Assembly (NCBI GenBank): GCA_937988885.1
Contig: CALKHR010000008.1
Span: forward strand, 23,912-87,911
DNA length: 64,000 nt
DNA from: an uncultured Roseiflexaceae bacterium
Lineage (GTDB): Bacteria; Chloroflexota; Chloroflexia; Chloroflexales; Roseiflexaceae
Direction: 5' to 3'
Both the position numbers and the translations under genes were made by a program. Below, piece after piece: positions 16,925 through 25,648 of the stretch. The notes under the pieces were generated by a model. It searched no databases, had not been told where the DNA came from, and saw nothing but the letters and a program-made list of their open reading frames with translations. Positions within the stretch are counted from its first letter, which is position 1; each line of letters begins with the position of its first letter.

Positions 16925-19111
16925 ATGCATGCATTGATACACCGGCTTGTACGCCATTTTCGGCCACGCCTCGGTTGGCCGCTTTTCCTGCTGTTGCTGG
17001 CGTTTGCGTTGATACCCGCGCTGGCCGCCACCAATAGTCGCCTGCGCTTAACCGCCAATTGGCTGCAATGGGCAGGATTGCTGAGTCTGCTGGTGGGCTT
17101 ACGCTTCCCGCAGCCGACCAAACACGCGATACTGCGCTGGGTTCAACGGCTGATCTGGCTTGTCAGCGCGCTTGGGCTTGGTGTGTGGTTGTTGTTCGGG
17201 ATATGGCGCGCATTGCCGCCCCTTGGCTTACTGTTTCAAGATGCCCAAGCGTACTCGGCGTGGCTCGCGCAGGGGGCCGAACGCGATGCGCTCCCGCTCG
17301 GTCGCACATGGGTGTTTTTGAGTGCCGCGCTGCCCCGCGCTTGGCGAACGCTGTTGGAGGCCCCGAACAGCGGAGAACGGGGCGCACAGTTGATGGTGAA
17401 CACGGGAGGATTGGTGCTCACCTGGCTGGGGGCGCTGCTGTTGGGCTGTGGCGTAGCGTACCGAGGGCGGTTGCTGGCCTGGGGCGCGCCACTACTGCTG
17501 GCAGTGACATGGACGGTGGTGTTGGGCGGCGGTTCGCTGATGCCGCTGATCGCCAGCCTGGGCCTACTGCTGTTGCTGGGACTGCTCAGCGATTTCGAGC
17601 GCCGCACCCACACGTGGGATGCCGAAAACATCGACTTCTCGGGCGAACTCGCCTTGGACCTGGTGATGTGGGGCAGCGGCGCGATCGCGCTGTTGGTGCT
17701 GATCGCTGCGCTGCTGCCCGCCTGGCTCGATAACCCCATCGCCCGACAAATCTGGCCGGAGATCGAAGCGCCCTCGGGATTGGCGGCGATAGAACAGGCC
17801 ATTCGCCAGCCGCCGCGCCCGCTCCCCGTCACACAGCCCGGCGTCTCACGGCTGCCCGCGCTGCGGTTGGGGCAATCGCTCGAACAGGCGCCGCCCGAGC
17901 AAATCGCGCTGCGCATTCGCTTGAACGAGCCGCTGGCCCCCGCGCCATGGCCCCGTTATTGGCGCGCCCGCCTGTTCTCCACCTACACCGGTAGCGGCTG
18001 GACGCAGGCGGCCCAGATCTCGCCAGCCGAGCCGCTGGATGTGGAGCAGGCGCTGTTCACTGGCGCGATCCTTCAGGAGATCGAGGATGCGCAGCCGGAT
18101 CGCGGCTTGGCGATCGGCCTGCCGAATGTGATTGCGCTGGATGTGGCGGCGCAGAGCGAGCGATTTAGCGATGGCTCGCAGGCCGCGCTCACGTTCAATA
18201 GGCCGATAAGCCATTACAAGGCGCTTTCGTTTCCGCAGGAGCTCTCAAGACGACCTGTCGATGCGGCGCCGCCCGATATGAGCTTGTACACGGCGTTGCC
18301 GTCGCAGTTGCCGCCGCAGATCGGCGAGACGGCCCGCGCCATCACGCAGGACGTGGTCGGCGATTACGAGCGGGCGCTGGCGATCGAGACGTTCCTGCGC
18401 GAGTTGCCGTACTCCTACGAGGTGCAGCCGTTGCCGAACAATGGCGATGCGGTGTACCAGTTTTTGTTCGAGATGCGCCACGGCTACTGCACGTACTACG
18501 CTTCGGCGATGGCGGTGCTGGCGCGCACGGTGGGGATTCCGGCGCGCTTGGCGGTGGGTTACGCCACGGGCACCTACGATGCGGCCACCGATCGCTACGA
18601 GGTGCGCGAGGCCGATGCGCACGCTTGGCCCGAGTTGTATATCGACGGGCGTTGGATACCGTTCGAGCCAACGCCTATCCGCGAGTTGCCACCTCGCAAT
18701 AGCACCGCGCCGCTGCCGGAGCCGTTGCCGACGCCGCCAGAGTTGATGCCGCAGCCGTCGCACAACTTGGCGGGGCCGCTGATCTGGCTGGGTGTGGTGG
18801 CCGCAGTCGTGGGCACAACGCTGTTCTTGGGATGGTGGGCGCGGCGCACCCCGGAGCCGTTGGAGGTGCGGGTGCAACGACGGCTCGAACGGGTCGGCAA
18901 ACGGGCGAGGGTGGCCTGGCCGATCGGCGCGACGCTGCAGGAGTATGGGGCGCTGCTCGCGGCGCGCCTCGGTGGGGCGGCGCTGCTGCGCGAACTGGTG
19001 ACACTGCTGGAACGGGCGCGCTACGGCCCGAACGGCCTCGATTCCCTCGAAGAGCGCCGCCTGCAGGCGGCTGATGAGCGACTGCGCGATCTGTTCCGCC
19101 GCAAGCGCTGA
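16925..19111 (+). CDS. TgpA-like membrane transglutaminase
   Basis: The 728-residue protein from the ATG at 16925 (AGG a few bases upstream; a GTG at 16895 is the alternative) has a membrane N terminus with about five to six helices to residue 270, for example WPLFLLLLAFALIPALAA, LWLGVWLLFG-like segments and LLLAVTWTVVLGGGSLMPLI. An extracytoplasmic region follows, with a transglutaminase core: FEMRHGYCTYYASAMAVLAR (catalytic Cys), IPARLAVGYATG, then READAHAWPELYIDGRWIPF (His and Asp) and EPTP. One more helix (LIWLGVVAAVVGTTLFLGWW) precedes a cytoplasmic C-terminal DUF4129-like helical domain. The family probably acts on cell-envelope proteins. In many bacteria a MoxR ATPase and a DUF58 gene sit next to it; neither is here. 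Confidence 0.87.
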   Translation: MHALIHRLVRHFRPRLGWPLFLLLLAFALIPALAATNSRLRLTANWLQWAGLLSLLVGLRFPQPTKHAILRWVQRLIWLVSALGLGVWLLFGIWRALPPLGLLFQDAQAYSAWLAQGAERDALPLGRTWVFLSAALPRAWRTLLEAPNSGERGAQLMVNTGGLVLTWLGALLLGCGVAYRGRLLAWGAPLLLAVTWTVVLGGGSLMPLIASLGLLLLLGLLSDFERRTHTWDAENIDFSGELALDLVMWGSGAIALLVLIAALLPAWLDNPIARQIWPEIEAPSGLAAIEQAIRQPPRPLPVTQPGVSRLPALRLGQSLEQAPPEQIALRIRLNEPLAPAPWPRYWRARLFSTYTGSGWTQAAQISPAEPLDVEQALFTGAILQEIEDAQPDRGLAIGLPNVIALDVAAQSERFSDGSQAALTFNRPISHYKALSFPQELSRRPVDAAPPDMSLYTALPSQLPPQIGETARAITQDVVGDYERALAIETFLRELPYSYEVQPLPNNGDAVYQFLFEMRHGYCTYYASAMAVLARTVGIPARLAVGYATGTYDAATDRYEVREADAHAWPELYIDGRWIPFEPTPIRELPPRNSTAPLPEPLPTPPELMPQPSHNLAGPLIWLGVVAAVVGTTLFLGWWARRTPEPLEVRVQRRLERVGKRARVAWPIGATLQEYGALLAARLGGAALLRELVTLLERARYGPNGLDSLEERRLQAADERLRDLFRRKR

Positions 19112-19199
19112 ATCACACAGACCACACTGCCGTAGGTACCTGGAGCACTGCGCCCGTCGCTGAAAGCGGTTTTAGTGCATCATTTTTATCTTTCACTGT

Positions 19200-19345
19200 T
19201 CTCATTGTCATTTCGAGCAAGCCGCTAGACGACGCGAGAAATCTCGTCGTTCTGCATTGCCATGCGCTTTGAGATCTCTCCCCATTCACTTCGCTCAGGG
19301 CTTCGACCGTTCGAGATGACAGTGCTTTTCGTTGACAGGAAAGCG
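19200..19345. repeat. Degenerate copy of the dispersed TGTCAT repeat
   Basis: CATTGTCATTTCGAGCAAGC, then GCTAGACGACGCGAGAAATC and a closing CGTTCGAGATGACAGTGCTT. The same order occurs at 60213-60335, and related units make the array at 45208-46048. Downstream at 19376-19405 is a further stretch shared with 60463-60492 (TACATTGCTGTCGTAGGCTA). Confidence 0.75.
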
Positions 19346-19505
19346 GCGCATCTACTCAATTCAATAGTGCGGTTCTACATTGCTGTCGTAGGCTAAAACA
19401 GCTTGGATAGAGCTACTGTCTAACCGGATTTGGTATTATTTCGTATATGAATGTTTGATACAAAAAGTCATATATTCACAGAAGGCGGCAAAGTCTTGAG
19501 GAGCG

Positions 19506-19514
19506 TGCTATAAT
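19506..19514 (+). promoter_or_regulatory. Extended -10 promoter of the DUF6624-like gene
   Basis: TGCTATAAT at 19506-19514, a perfect -10 with TG, 41 nt before the ATG at 19556. No clear -35. Confidence 0.55.
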
Positions 19515-19555
19515 GGTTCTGCACGCAGTGCGCTAAACCGAATCAGGAGACGACC

Positions 19556-20044
19556 ATGGAGCCATTAAGTCCCGAGGAGTTGAGCGCCGAACTTGAGCGT
19601 TTGGCCGAGGAGCAGGTGAGGGATCGCGCGAGCGAGGACGAGGACCGTGCGATTCGCAACCGTCAACGCCGCGAACGTGTGGTGTCGTTGTACGCTCGGG
19701 GGGCGTTGCGCTCGGGGCAGGATTTCTTCTACGCCGCGCTGATCTTTTTGTATGGCGATGAAGTAGCGCATTTCGATCTGGCGCGCACGTTCGCGAAGCA
19801 CGCTACGACGCTCGGTGAGATGCGCGCGTGGTTTGTGATCGCTGCCGCTTGGGATCGAGCGCTGCTGGCCCGTGGCAAGCCACAACGCTTTGGGACGCAG
19901 TTCATCCGTGAACATGGGCGTTTGACGCTCGGTCGCGTCGATCCGCGCATCAACGATTATCAGCGCGCTATGTACGGCGTTCCACCGCTGTGGTATCAGC
20001 AACAGAATGTCGAGCAACTCCAACGGCGGGAGGAGGAGTTCTAG
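19556..20044 (+). CDS. DUF6624-like protein
   Basis: The 162-residue product matches the C-terminal part of DUF6624 proteins, whose function is unknown. The recognisable pattern is RSGQDFFYAALIFLYGDEVA, then FDLARTFAKHATTLGEMRAW, then AAAWDRALLARGKPQRFGTQ. The N terminus is a charged helix (residues 1-45) rich in Glu and Arg. There is no signal peptide, so it is probably cytoplasmic. A clean ribosome site (CAGGAGACG) precedes the ATG, and it has its own extended -10 promoter. The next gene has a separate promoter, so this is probably monocistronic. Confidence 0.7.
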   Translation: MEPLSPEELSAELERLAEEQVRDRASEDEDRAIRNRQRRERVVSLYARGALRSGQDFFYAALIFLYGDEVAHFDLARTFAKHATTLGEMRAWFVIAAAWDRALLARGKPQRFGTQFIREHGRLTLGRVDPRINDYQRAMYGVPPLWYQQQNVEQLQRREEEF

Positions 20045-20066
20045 CCACTCGTTGCAGCCAGGTGCA

Positions 20067-20097
20067 TTGCACGCCCTCTCACGTTCTCTGGTACAAT
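20067..20097 (+). promoter_or_regulatory. Promoter of the export operon
   Basis: TTGCAC at 20067-20072, 19-bp spacer, TGG then TACAAT at 20092-20097. It lies 44 nt before the ATG of the membrane fusion gene. Confidence 0.5.
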
Positions 20098-20141
20098 AGC
20101 AACGACACCATTGCAACCATAAAACCCAGGGAGACGTGCCC

Positions 20142-21731
20142 ATGAGATTAGTCGCGTTGTGCCTGTGCTTTCTAACGTTGCTCACCAGTTGTGCCGGCCC
20201 CTCTGCCGCACAACCCCTTCCCACCCCCACCCCAAAACCCGCAGCACCAGCGCTCGAAAAACCTACCTACGTTGTTCAGCGAGGAACTGTTGTAGATGAA
20301 TTAACACTTAGCGGCCACGTTGCTGCACAGCGCCAAGAGGATTTGTCGTTCACCCAGCGCGGCAACCTCAAGGTGCTCTACGTGGAGCGCACGAGTGTGA
20401 TCACGGAAGGGCAGTTGTTAGCTGAACTTGATCTTGGCGATCTGCCGAATCAGTTGCGGCAAGCCGAAGTGGCTTATGAGTTAGCGTTGATTGCTCTGGA
20501 ACGCGATCAGTCTCAGCGCGAGTTGGCGGTGCGGCGCGCCACCCTTGATCTTGAGGATGCGCGCGCTCGTTTGGCGGAGTTGCAGCGCCCACCGAAGCCC
20601 GCCGAGTTGACGCAGGCGCAGATGAATGTGCAGCAGGCTCAGGCCACGCTCGAGCAGATCCGCACCAATGCCTCGGCGAATAAGACGAAGGCGCAGATCG
20701 CGCTGGAGCAGGCGGCGTTGGAGTTGACACAGGCCCAATCGCGCTATTCCACGGCCAAGCAGCAGTGGGATTTCGTGCAGGAGACGGGACGCGACCCGCA
20801 TCAGCCGACCACCCGCGGCTCGGATGGCAAGTCGACGCCGAATATGCTGAGCGATGCAGCGCGCCAGCAGTATTACGATGCGTTTGTGCAGGCCGAGGCG
20901 GCGATGCGTAGCGCCGAGCAGGCGTTGCACCGAGCGCAGGTCGAGTACGACGCGGCGCTACAGAACGAGGCGCCGGCGATCCAGCAGGCCGAGGCGCAGC
21001 TCGCAACCGCCCAGGCACAGCTTGAGCTGCTGCAGGCAGGGCCCGATAGTGATGAGCTCGCGTCGGCCCGTCGCGCGGTGGAGCGTGCGAATCTGGCGCT
21101 TGAGGAAGCGCAACGTGCGAACGACCCCGATCTTGAGCGCCGGGTCGCCAGCGCGAAACTTGAGGTCGAACGGCTCCAAGCGCTGATCGATGCAGGCCGT
21201 CTGTACGCGCCATTCGATGGCCAGGTGTCGGCGGTGAATGTGCGACCCGGCGATGCGATAGAAGCGTATCGGCCTGTGCTGAGCGTGATGAACGACAGTT
21301 CGTTGGAGCTGTTGGTGACTATCGTGAACAGCCAGGATGCGCTGAAGCTCGGTGTGGGCATGCCAGTGGAGATCAACTTCGCGCGGTATCGGGGCCGCAT
21401 CGTCGAGGGGACGATCGAGCGGTTGCCCACCAGCCTCACCACAAGCGGCTCGCGCGTCGATGATGATAAGGCGTATCATATCTCGTTCGATCCAGGCGAC
21501 CTCAAGCTTGAGGTGGGTGATGTAGCGCAGGTGGTTGTGACGATCGCGGAGAAGGACGATGCGCTGTGGCTGCCGCCGCAGGCGATACGGGCCTTCGAGG
21601 GCCGCCGCTTTGTGGTGGTGATGGACGGCGAGCGCCAACGACGCCAGGACATTCGTGTTGGCATCGTCGGGCAGGATCGGGTCGAAATCCTTGAGGGCTT
21701 ATCCGAAGGCGACATAGTGGTGGGACAATGA
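20142..21731 (+). CDS. Membrane fusion lipoprotein of a MacAB-like exporter
   Basis: The 529-residue product is a HlyD/MacA-type adaptor. The ATG at 20142 is preferred to the GTG at 20136 because AGGGAG then has an 8-nt spacing. A lipoprotein signal ends in LTLLTSCAG. The sequence then runs through a lipoyl-like half (VQRGTVVDELTLSGHVAAQR), a very long Ala/Gln/Glu-rich coiled-coil hairpin (about residues 100-340) and the second lipoyl half with beta barrel (RLYAPFDGQVSAVNVRPGDA). The C-terminal membrane-proximal part reads ALWLPPQAIRAFEGRRFVVV. The stop overlaps the permease start (ATGA), so the two subunits are coupled. In this likely single-membrane organism it would stand on the outer face of the cytoplasmic membrane. 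Confidence 0.88.
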   Translation: MRLVALCLCFLTLLTSCAGPSAAQPLPTPTPKPAAPALEKPTYVVQRGTVVDELTLSGHVAAQRQEDLSFTQRGNLKVLYVERTSVITEGQLLAELDLGDLPNQLRQAEVAYELALIALERDQSQRELAVRRATLDLEDARARLAELQRPPKPAELTQAQMNVQQAQATLEQIRTNASANKTKAQIALEQAALELTQAQSRYSTAKQQWDFVQETGRDPHQPTTRGSDGKSTPNMLSDAARQQYYDAFVQAEAAMRSAEQALHRAQVEYDAALQNEAPAIQQAEAQLATAQAQLELLQAGPDSDELASARRAVERANLALEEAQRANDPDLERRVASAKLEVERLQALIDAGRLYAPFDGQVSAVNVRPGDAIEAYRPVLSVMNDSSLELLVTIVNSQDALKLGVGMPVEINFARYRGRIVEGTIERLPTSLTTSGSRVDDDKAYHISFDPGDLKLEVGDVAQVVVTIAEKDDALWLPPQAIRAFEGRRFVVVMDGERQRRQDIRVGIVGQDRVEILEGLSEGDIVVGQ

Positions 21732-24658
21732 CCGGAGATGAAGCGCAACTTGAGCAGCAGCAATGGCAGCAGCGCGCGCAGTCCCGCGGGTCGTTTAAGA
21801 CGCGTTGGTCGCCTGGCAGCTTGCTTGGCTTGTTCCATATCGTCGGGCGGCGCCTGTGGAGCCACCTGGCGTTGATGTTGGCGATCGCGGCGGGCTTTGT
21901 GGTTGCGATCGCGCTGGTAGTGAGCATTCCGGTCTACGCCGAAGCGGTGGGCTTCCGGGTGCTGCGCACCGAGCTTTCGAAAAACGATAATGGCGGCACG
22001 CGCCCGCCGTTCGCGTTTATGTACCGTTACCTCGGCTCGCAGCACGGCTTGATCAAGCAGGAAGATTACGCCAAACTCGATACGTATATGAACAGCACGG
22101 TCGCGGAGCGCTTGCGGTTGCCCATCGAGAGCTTTACGCGCTATGTGGCCTCGGATAAGTTGCCGTTCCTGCCAAGCTCCGGCGCTGGCACACCTATATT
22201 TTATGCAAACCTCGCTTTTATCTCCAATATTGAGCCGTATATCGAGATTATTGAGGGAGAGTTTCCGCAGCCGCACCGCGATGGGCCTGTTGATGTGTTG
22301 ATCACAGAAGCGTTGGCCTCCACCTTGGGGTTTCAAGTTGGCGAAGAGTATTTGGTGCTCGGCCCCAAGCAAGATCCGGCGAAACGCAGCGTGCCCGTGC
22401 GGATCAGCGGGGTGTGGCGTGCGCGAGACAACACTGATCCGGTGTGGTTTTACCAGCCCGACGCCTTCAACGAAGTGCTGTTGGTGCGCGAGGACACCTA
22501 CTTCAATCAGGTCGAGACGCGTAATCCTGGCTCGATCTACGTGGCGCTCTGGTATCTGATCGCCGATGGCAGCAGTATCCGCTCGGCGAACGTGCCCGAT
22601 GTGAGTGCGCGGATCAACCGTACCAATGTGGAGGCGAGCACGCTGCTGCCCGGTGCGCGGTTGGAGATCTCGCCCGCAAAGGCGCTGAATCAGCATCAAC
22701 AACAGGTGCGTCGCCTGACGTTGGCACTGACGATCTTTAGCGTGCCGATTTTGGGGCTGATCGCCTACTTTGTGATTCTGGTGGCGGGACTGATAGTGCA
22801 GCGCCAGAGCAACGAGATCGCGGTGTTGCGCAGCCGTGGCACGTCGCGCAGCCAAGTGCTGGGAGTGTATCTACTGGAAGGCGCTCTGGTGGGTGTGGCG
22901 GCGCTGGTATTGGCGCTGCCGCTCGGCCTGCTGGTGGCGTACCTGATGACTTGGACGCGTTCGTTCCTGCAATTAGTGCCGATCGAGCCGCTGCCAATCT
23001 CGCTGACGGCGGAGGCCCGCAACCGTGGCGTGCAAATGCTGGTGCTGCTACTGCTGGCGAGCCTGCTGCCCGCGTGGGGCGTCACGCGCTACACGGTGGT
23101 CTCGTACAAGACCGAGCGCGCCCGCACAACGCAGCGCCCCTGGTGGCAGCGCGGCTTCTTGGATGTGTTGCTACTGGTGCCCGTCTACTTCGGGTATGTG
23201 CAGTTGCGCGAGCAGGGCACGATCGCGCTGCCGGGCTTCGAGCAGACCAATACCGATCCGTTCAGCAATCCACTGTTGTTGCTCACGCCCTCGCTGTACG
23301 TGTTCGCGTTGGCGCTGGTGGCGGTGCGCCTGTTCCCGCTGGTGATGCGGGTGTTGGCCTGGGTGTTGAGTTGGCTGCCCGGCGTGGCGATGATCACGGC
23401 GCTGCGGTATTTGGCGCGCACCCCACGGGCCTACACGGGCCCAGTGCTGTTGCTGATCCTCACGCTGAGCCTCGCCACCTTCACGGCGTCGATGGCCCGC
23501 ACGCTCGATGCGCATATGGTGGATCGGGTGTACTACGAGGTCGGAGCCGATATGCGCTTGCTCGACCTGGGGGAGAGCTTGAGTTCGGGCAACAGAGGGC
23601 CGCAGCTCGGCGGCAATCAGTCGGACACGCAGCCCGATGAACTCGACGAGGCGGCCTATATGTTCCTGCCCGTAACCGAGTACCTGAACGTGCCCGGTGT
23701 GGAAGCGGCGACGCGGGTGGTGCGCACCAATGCGCGCACGGTGGTGGGCAATATGCCAATGGATGTTCGGTTCGTGGGTGTGGACCGCGTCGATTTCGCG
23801 GCTATCGCTGGCTGGCGCGACGACTACGCGGGGGAATCGCTGGGCGCGCTGATGAACCGTCTCGCCGATGATCCGGCGGCGGTGCTCGTAGGCAGCGAGT
23901 TCGTGAACAGGGGCGTGCGCATCGGCGACCGCATCACCGTGACCGTCAATAATCTCAACCTGCCGCGAGACATCACGCTCAATGTGGTGGGTTACCTCAG
24001 CCTCTTCCCCTCCATCTACCCAGATCAAGGCGCGTTGATGGTTGGCAACCTCGACTATCTGTTCGAGCAGCAGGGTGGCCAGTTCCCCTACGAGGTGTGG
24101 CTAAGGGTCGCACCGAACGCCGATTCTGCCACGATCCTGAAAGGCGTGCGCGAATTGGGGCTACGCACATTCCTCCAGGGCTTCGCGCCCACTGCGATCA
24201 CGGAGGAGTGGGAGCGCCCCGAGCGCCAAGGCGTGTTCGGACTGCTATCGGCGGGCTTTGTAGCGGCGGCGTTCCTGACGCTGTTGGGCTTCCTGTTCTA
24301 TGCGGTGCTCTCGTTCCAGCGGCGGTTCGTCGAATTGGGCATGCTGCGGGCGATCGGGCTTTCGGTGCGTCAGTTGGCGACGTTGCTCACCTTCGAGCAA
24401 GCGCTGATCATTGGGACGGGCATGCTGGGCGGCACGCTGATCGGCGTGAGCGCCAGCCGCCTGTTCATCCCCTTCTTGCAGGTGCGCGGCGGCGAATACC
24501 CGCAGATTCCGCCGTTCCAGGTGCAGATCGCTTGGGATCAGATCGGCCTCATCTACCTGGTGTTCGGTGGGATTCTGGTGGGCGCGGTGGCGCTGACGCT
24601 GTTGCTGTTGCGACGGATGCAGTTGTTCCAGGCCGTGAAGTTGGGCGAGGCGATTTAG
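21728..24658 (+). CDS. FtsX/MacB-type ABC permease, large
   Basis: This 976-residue permease has an N-terminal membrane helix near residues 45-65 (LALMLAIAAGFVVAIALVVS), a large extracytoplasmic domain, and a first FtsX core around 325-440 (LALTIFSVPILGLIAYFVIL, then EIAVLRSRGTSRSQVLGVYL). Further helices follow (LLLLASLLPAWGV, VFALALVAVRLFPLVMRVLA) and a second large loop. The C-terminal FtsX domain (FVAAAFLTLLGFLFYAVLSF, then RRFVELGMLRAIGLSVRQLA, ending RRMQLFQAVKLGEAI) is complete. It may thus hold both halves of the transporter in one chain. It belongs with the upstream adaptor and two downstream ATPases and probably moves lipids, peptides or envelope material; the substrate is not evident. 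Confidence 0.9.
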   Translation: MTGDEAQLEQQQWQQRAQSRGSFKTRWSPGSLLGLFHIVGRRLWSHLALMLAIAAGFVVAIALVVSIPVYAEAVGFRVLRTELSKNDNGGTRPPFAFMYRYLGSQHGLIKQEDYAKLDTYMNSTVAERLRLPIESFTRYVASDKLPFLPSSGAGTPIFYANLAFISNIEPYIEIIEGEFPQPHRDGPVDVLITEALASTLGFQVGEEYLVLGPKQDPAKRSVPVRISGVWRARDNTDPVWFYQPDAFNEVLLVREDTYFNQVETRNPGSIYVALWYLIADGSSIRSANVPDVSARINRTNVEASTLLPGARLEISPAKALNQHQQQVRRLTLALTIFSVPILGLIAYFVILVAGLIVQRQSNEIAVLRSRGTSRSQVLGVYLLEGALVGVAALVLALPLGLLVAYLMTWTRSFLQLVPIEPLPISLTAEARNRGVQMLVLLLLASLLPAWGVTRYTVVSYKTERARTTQRPWWQRGFLDVLLLVPVYFGYVQLREQGTIALPGFEQTNTDPFSNPLLLLTPSLYVFALALVAVRLFPLVMRVLAWVLSWLPGVAMITALRYLARTPRAYTGPVLLLILTLSLATFTASMARTLDAHMVDRVYYEVGADMRLLDLGESLSSGNRGPQLGGNQSDTQPDELDEAAYMFLPVTEYLNVPGVEAATRVVRTNARTVVGNMPMDVRFVGVDRVDFAAIAGWRDDYAGESLGALMNRLADDPAAVLVGSEFVNRGVRIGDRITVTVNNLNLPRDITLNVVGYLSLFPSIYPDQGALMVGNLDYLFEQQGGQFPYEVWLRVAPNADSATILKGVRELGLRTFLQGFAPTAITEEWERPERQGVFGLLSAGFVAAAFLTLLGFLFYAVLSFQRRFVELGMLRAIGLSVRQLATLLTFEQALIIGTGMLGGTLIGVSASRLFIPFLQVRGGEYPQIPPFQVQIAWDQIGLIYLVFGGILVGAVALTLLLLRRMQLFQAVKLGEAI

Positions 24659-24660
24659 CC

Positions 24661-25632
24661 ATGAACGAGCCACTGATTCTTTGCGAAAACGTAGTCAAGA
24701 TCTACAAGCTCAACGATATCGAGGTGGTGGCGCTCCAGGGCCTGGATCTGCGGGTCGAGGCGGGCGAGGTGATGTCGCTAGTTGGCTCAAGCGGGTCGGG
24801 CAAAACCACACTGCTGAACGTGTTGGGCGGATTGGATCGGCCCTCGGCGGGGCGCGTGTTAGTGGCGGGCAACGATCTGTTGAAGCTCTCGAACGTGGCG
24901 CTGAACGCCTACCGCCGCCGCTACGTGGGTTTTGTCTGGCAGCAGAAGGCGCGCAACTTGATCCCGTACTTGAACGCCGAGCAGAATATCGAACTGCCGA
25001 TGATTATGAGCGGCGTGGGCCAGCGCGAGCGGCGCGCTTGGGCGCGCGAGTTGATCGCGGCGGTGGGCTTGGATGCGCGACGCGGCCACCGTTTGGCGCA
25101 ACTCTCCGGCGGCGAGCAGCAACGGGTGGCGATCGCTGTGGCGCTGGCCAACCGTCCGGCACTTCTGCTGGCCGATGAGCCGACTGGCGAGCTCGACTCT
25201 TCGACCGCTGCGACGATCTTCGATATCTTCCACAATTTGAATCGACAGTTCGGCCTGACGGTCGTAATCGTGTCGCACGACCCGCAGATCGCGCGGTACG
25301 TAGGCCGTGTGGTGGCCATCCGCGATGGCAAGACCAGCACCGAGACGATCCGTCGCCAATCGGAGCAGACCGAGACCGATAAGCAGTCCGAGCAGGTCTT
25401 CGACGAGTTGCTGATGCTCGATTCAGCAGGACGTCTGCAGGTGCCCAAGGAGTTGCGCGAGCGCTACGGCATCGGCGACCGCGTGCAGATCGAGGAGACC
25501 AGCGAGGGGTTGTTGATCCGTGCGGTGGCTGGCGGCGAACGGGTGCGTCAATTGGTGACATCGGATGCGCCGCCACCGAAGCGGCCCGGGCTGTTGGGGC
25601 GTTTGCTTGGTTCGGTGCGACGTGGCGAGTGA
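24661..25632 (+). CDS. MacB/LolD-type ABC ATPase with C-terminal AbrB-like domain
   Basis: The ATG at 24661 is two bases after the permease stop; the frame is open much further back, but that part overlaps the permease. Residues 1-228 are a standard exporter ATPase: Walker A GSSGSGKTT (42-50), signature LSGGEQQRVAIAVAL (148-162), Walker B ALLLADEPTGELD (167-179) and switch His206 (VSHDP). After a charged linker (TIRRQSEQTETDKQSEQ), residues 250-288 read LLMLDSAGRLQVPKELRERY then GIGDRVQIEETSEGLLIRAV, a good match to the swapped-hairpin SpoVT/AbrB fold that usually binds DNA. This addition is unusual for a transporter ATPase. It may serve dimerisation or link transport to gene control. The C terminus is basic. 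Confidence 0.9.
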   Translation: MNEPLILCENVVKIYKLNDIEVVALQGLDLRVEAGEVMSLVGSSGSGKTTLLNVLGGLDRPSAGRVLVAGNDLLKLSNVALNAYRRRYVGFVWQQKARNLIPYLNAEQNIELPMIMSGVGQRERRAWARELIAAVGLDARRGHRLAQLSGGEQQRVAIAVALANRPALLLADEPTGELDSSTAATIFDIFHNLNRQFGLTVVIVSHDPQIARYVGRVVAIRDGKTSTETIRRQSEQTETDKQSEQVFDELLMLDSAGRLQVPKELRERYGIGDRVQIEETSEGLLIRAVAGGERVRQLVTSDAPPPKRPGLLGRLLGSVRRGE

Positions 25633-25648
25633 GAGCAAGGAGAGCGGC

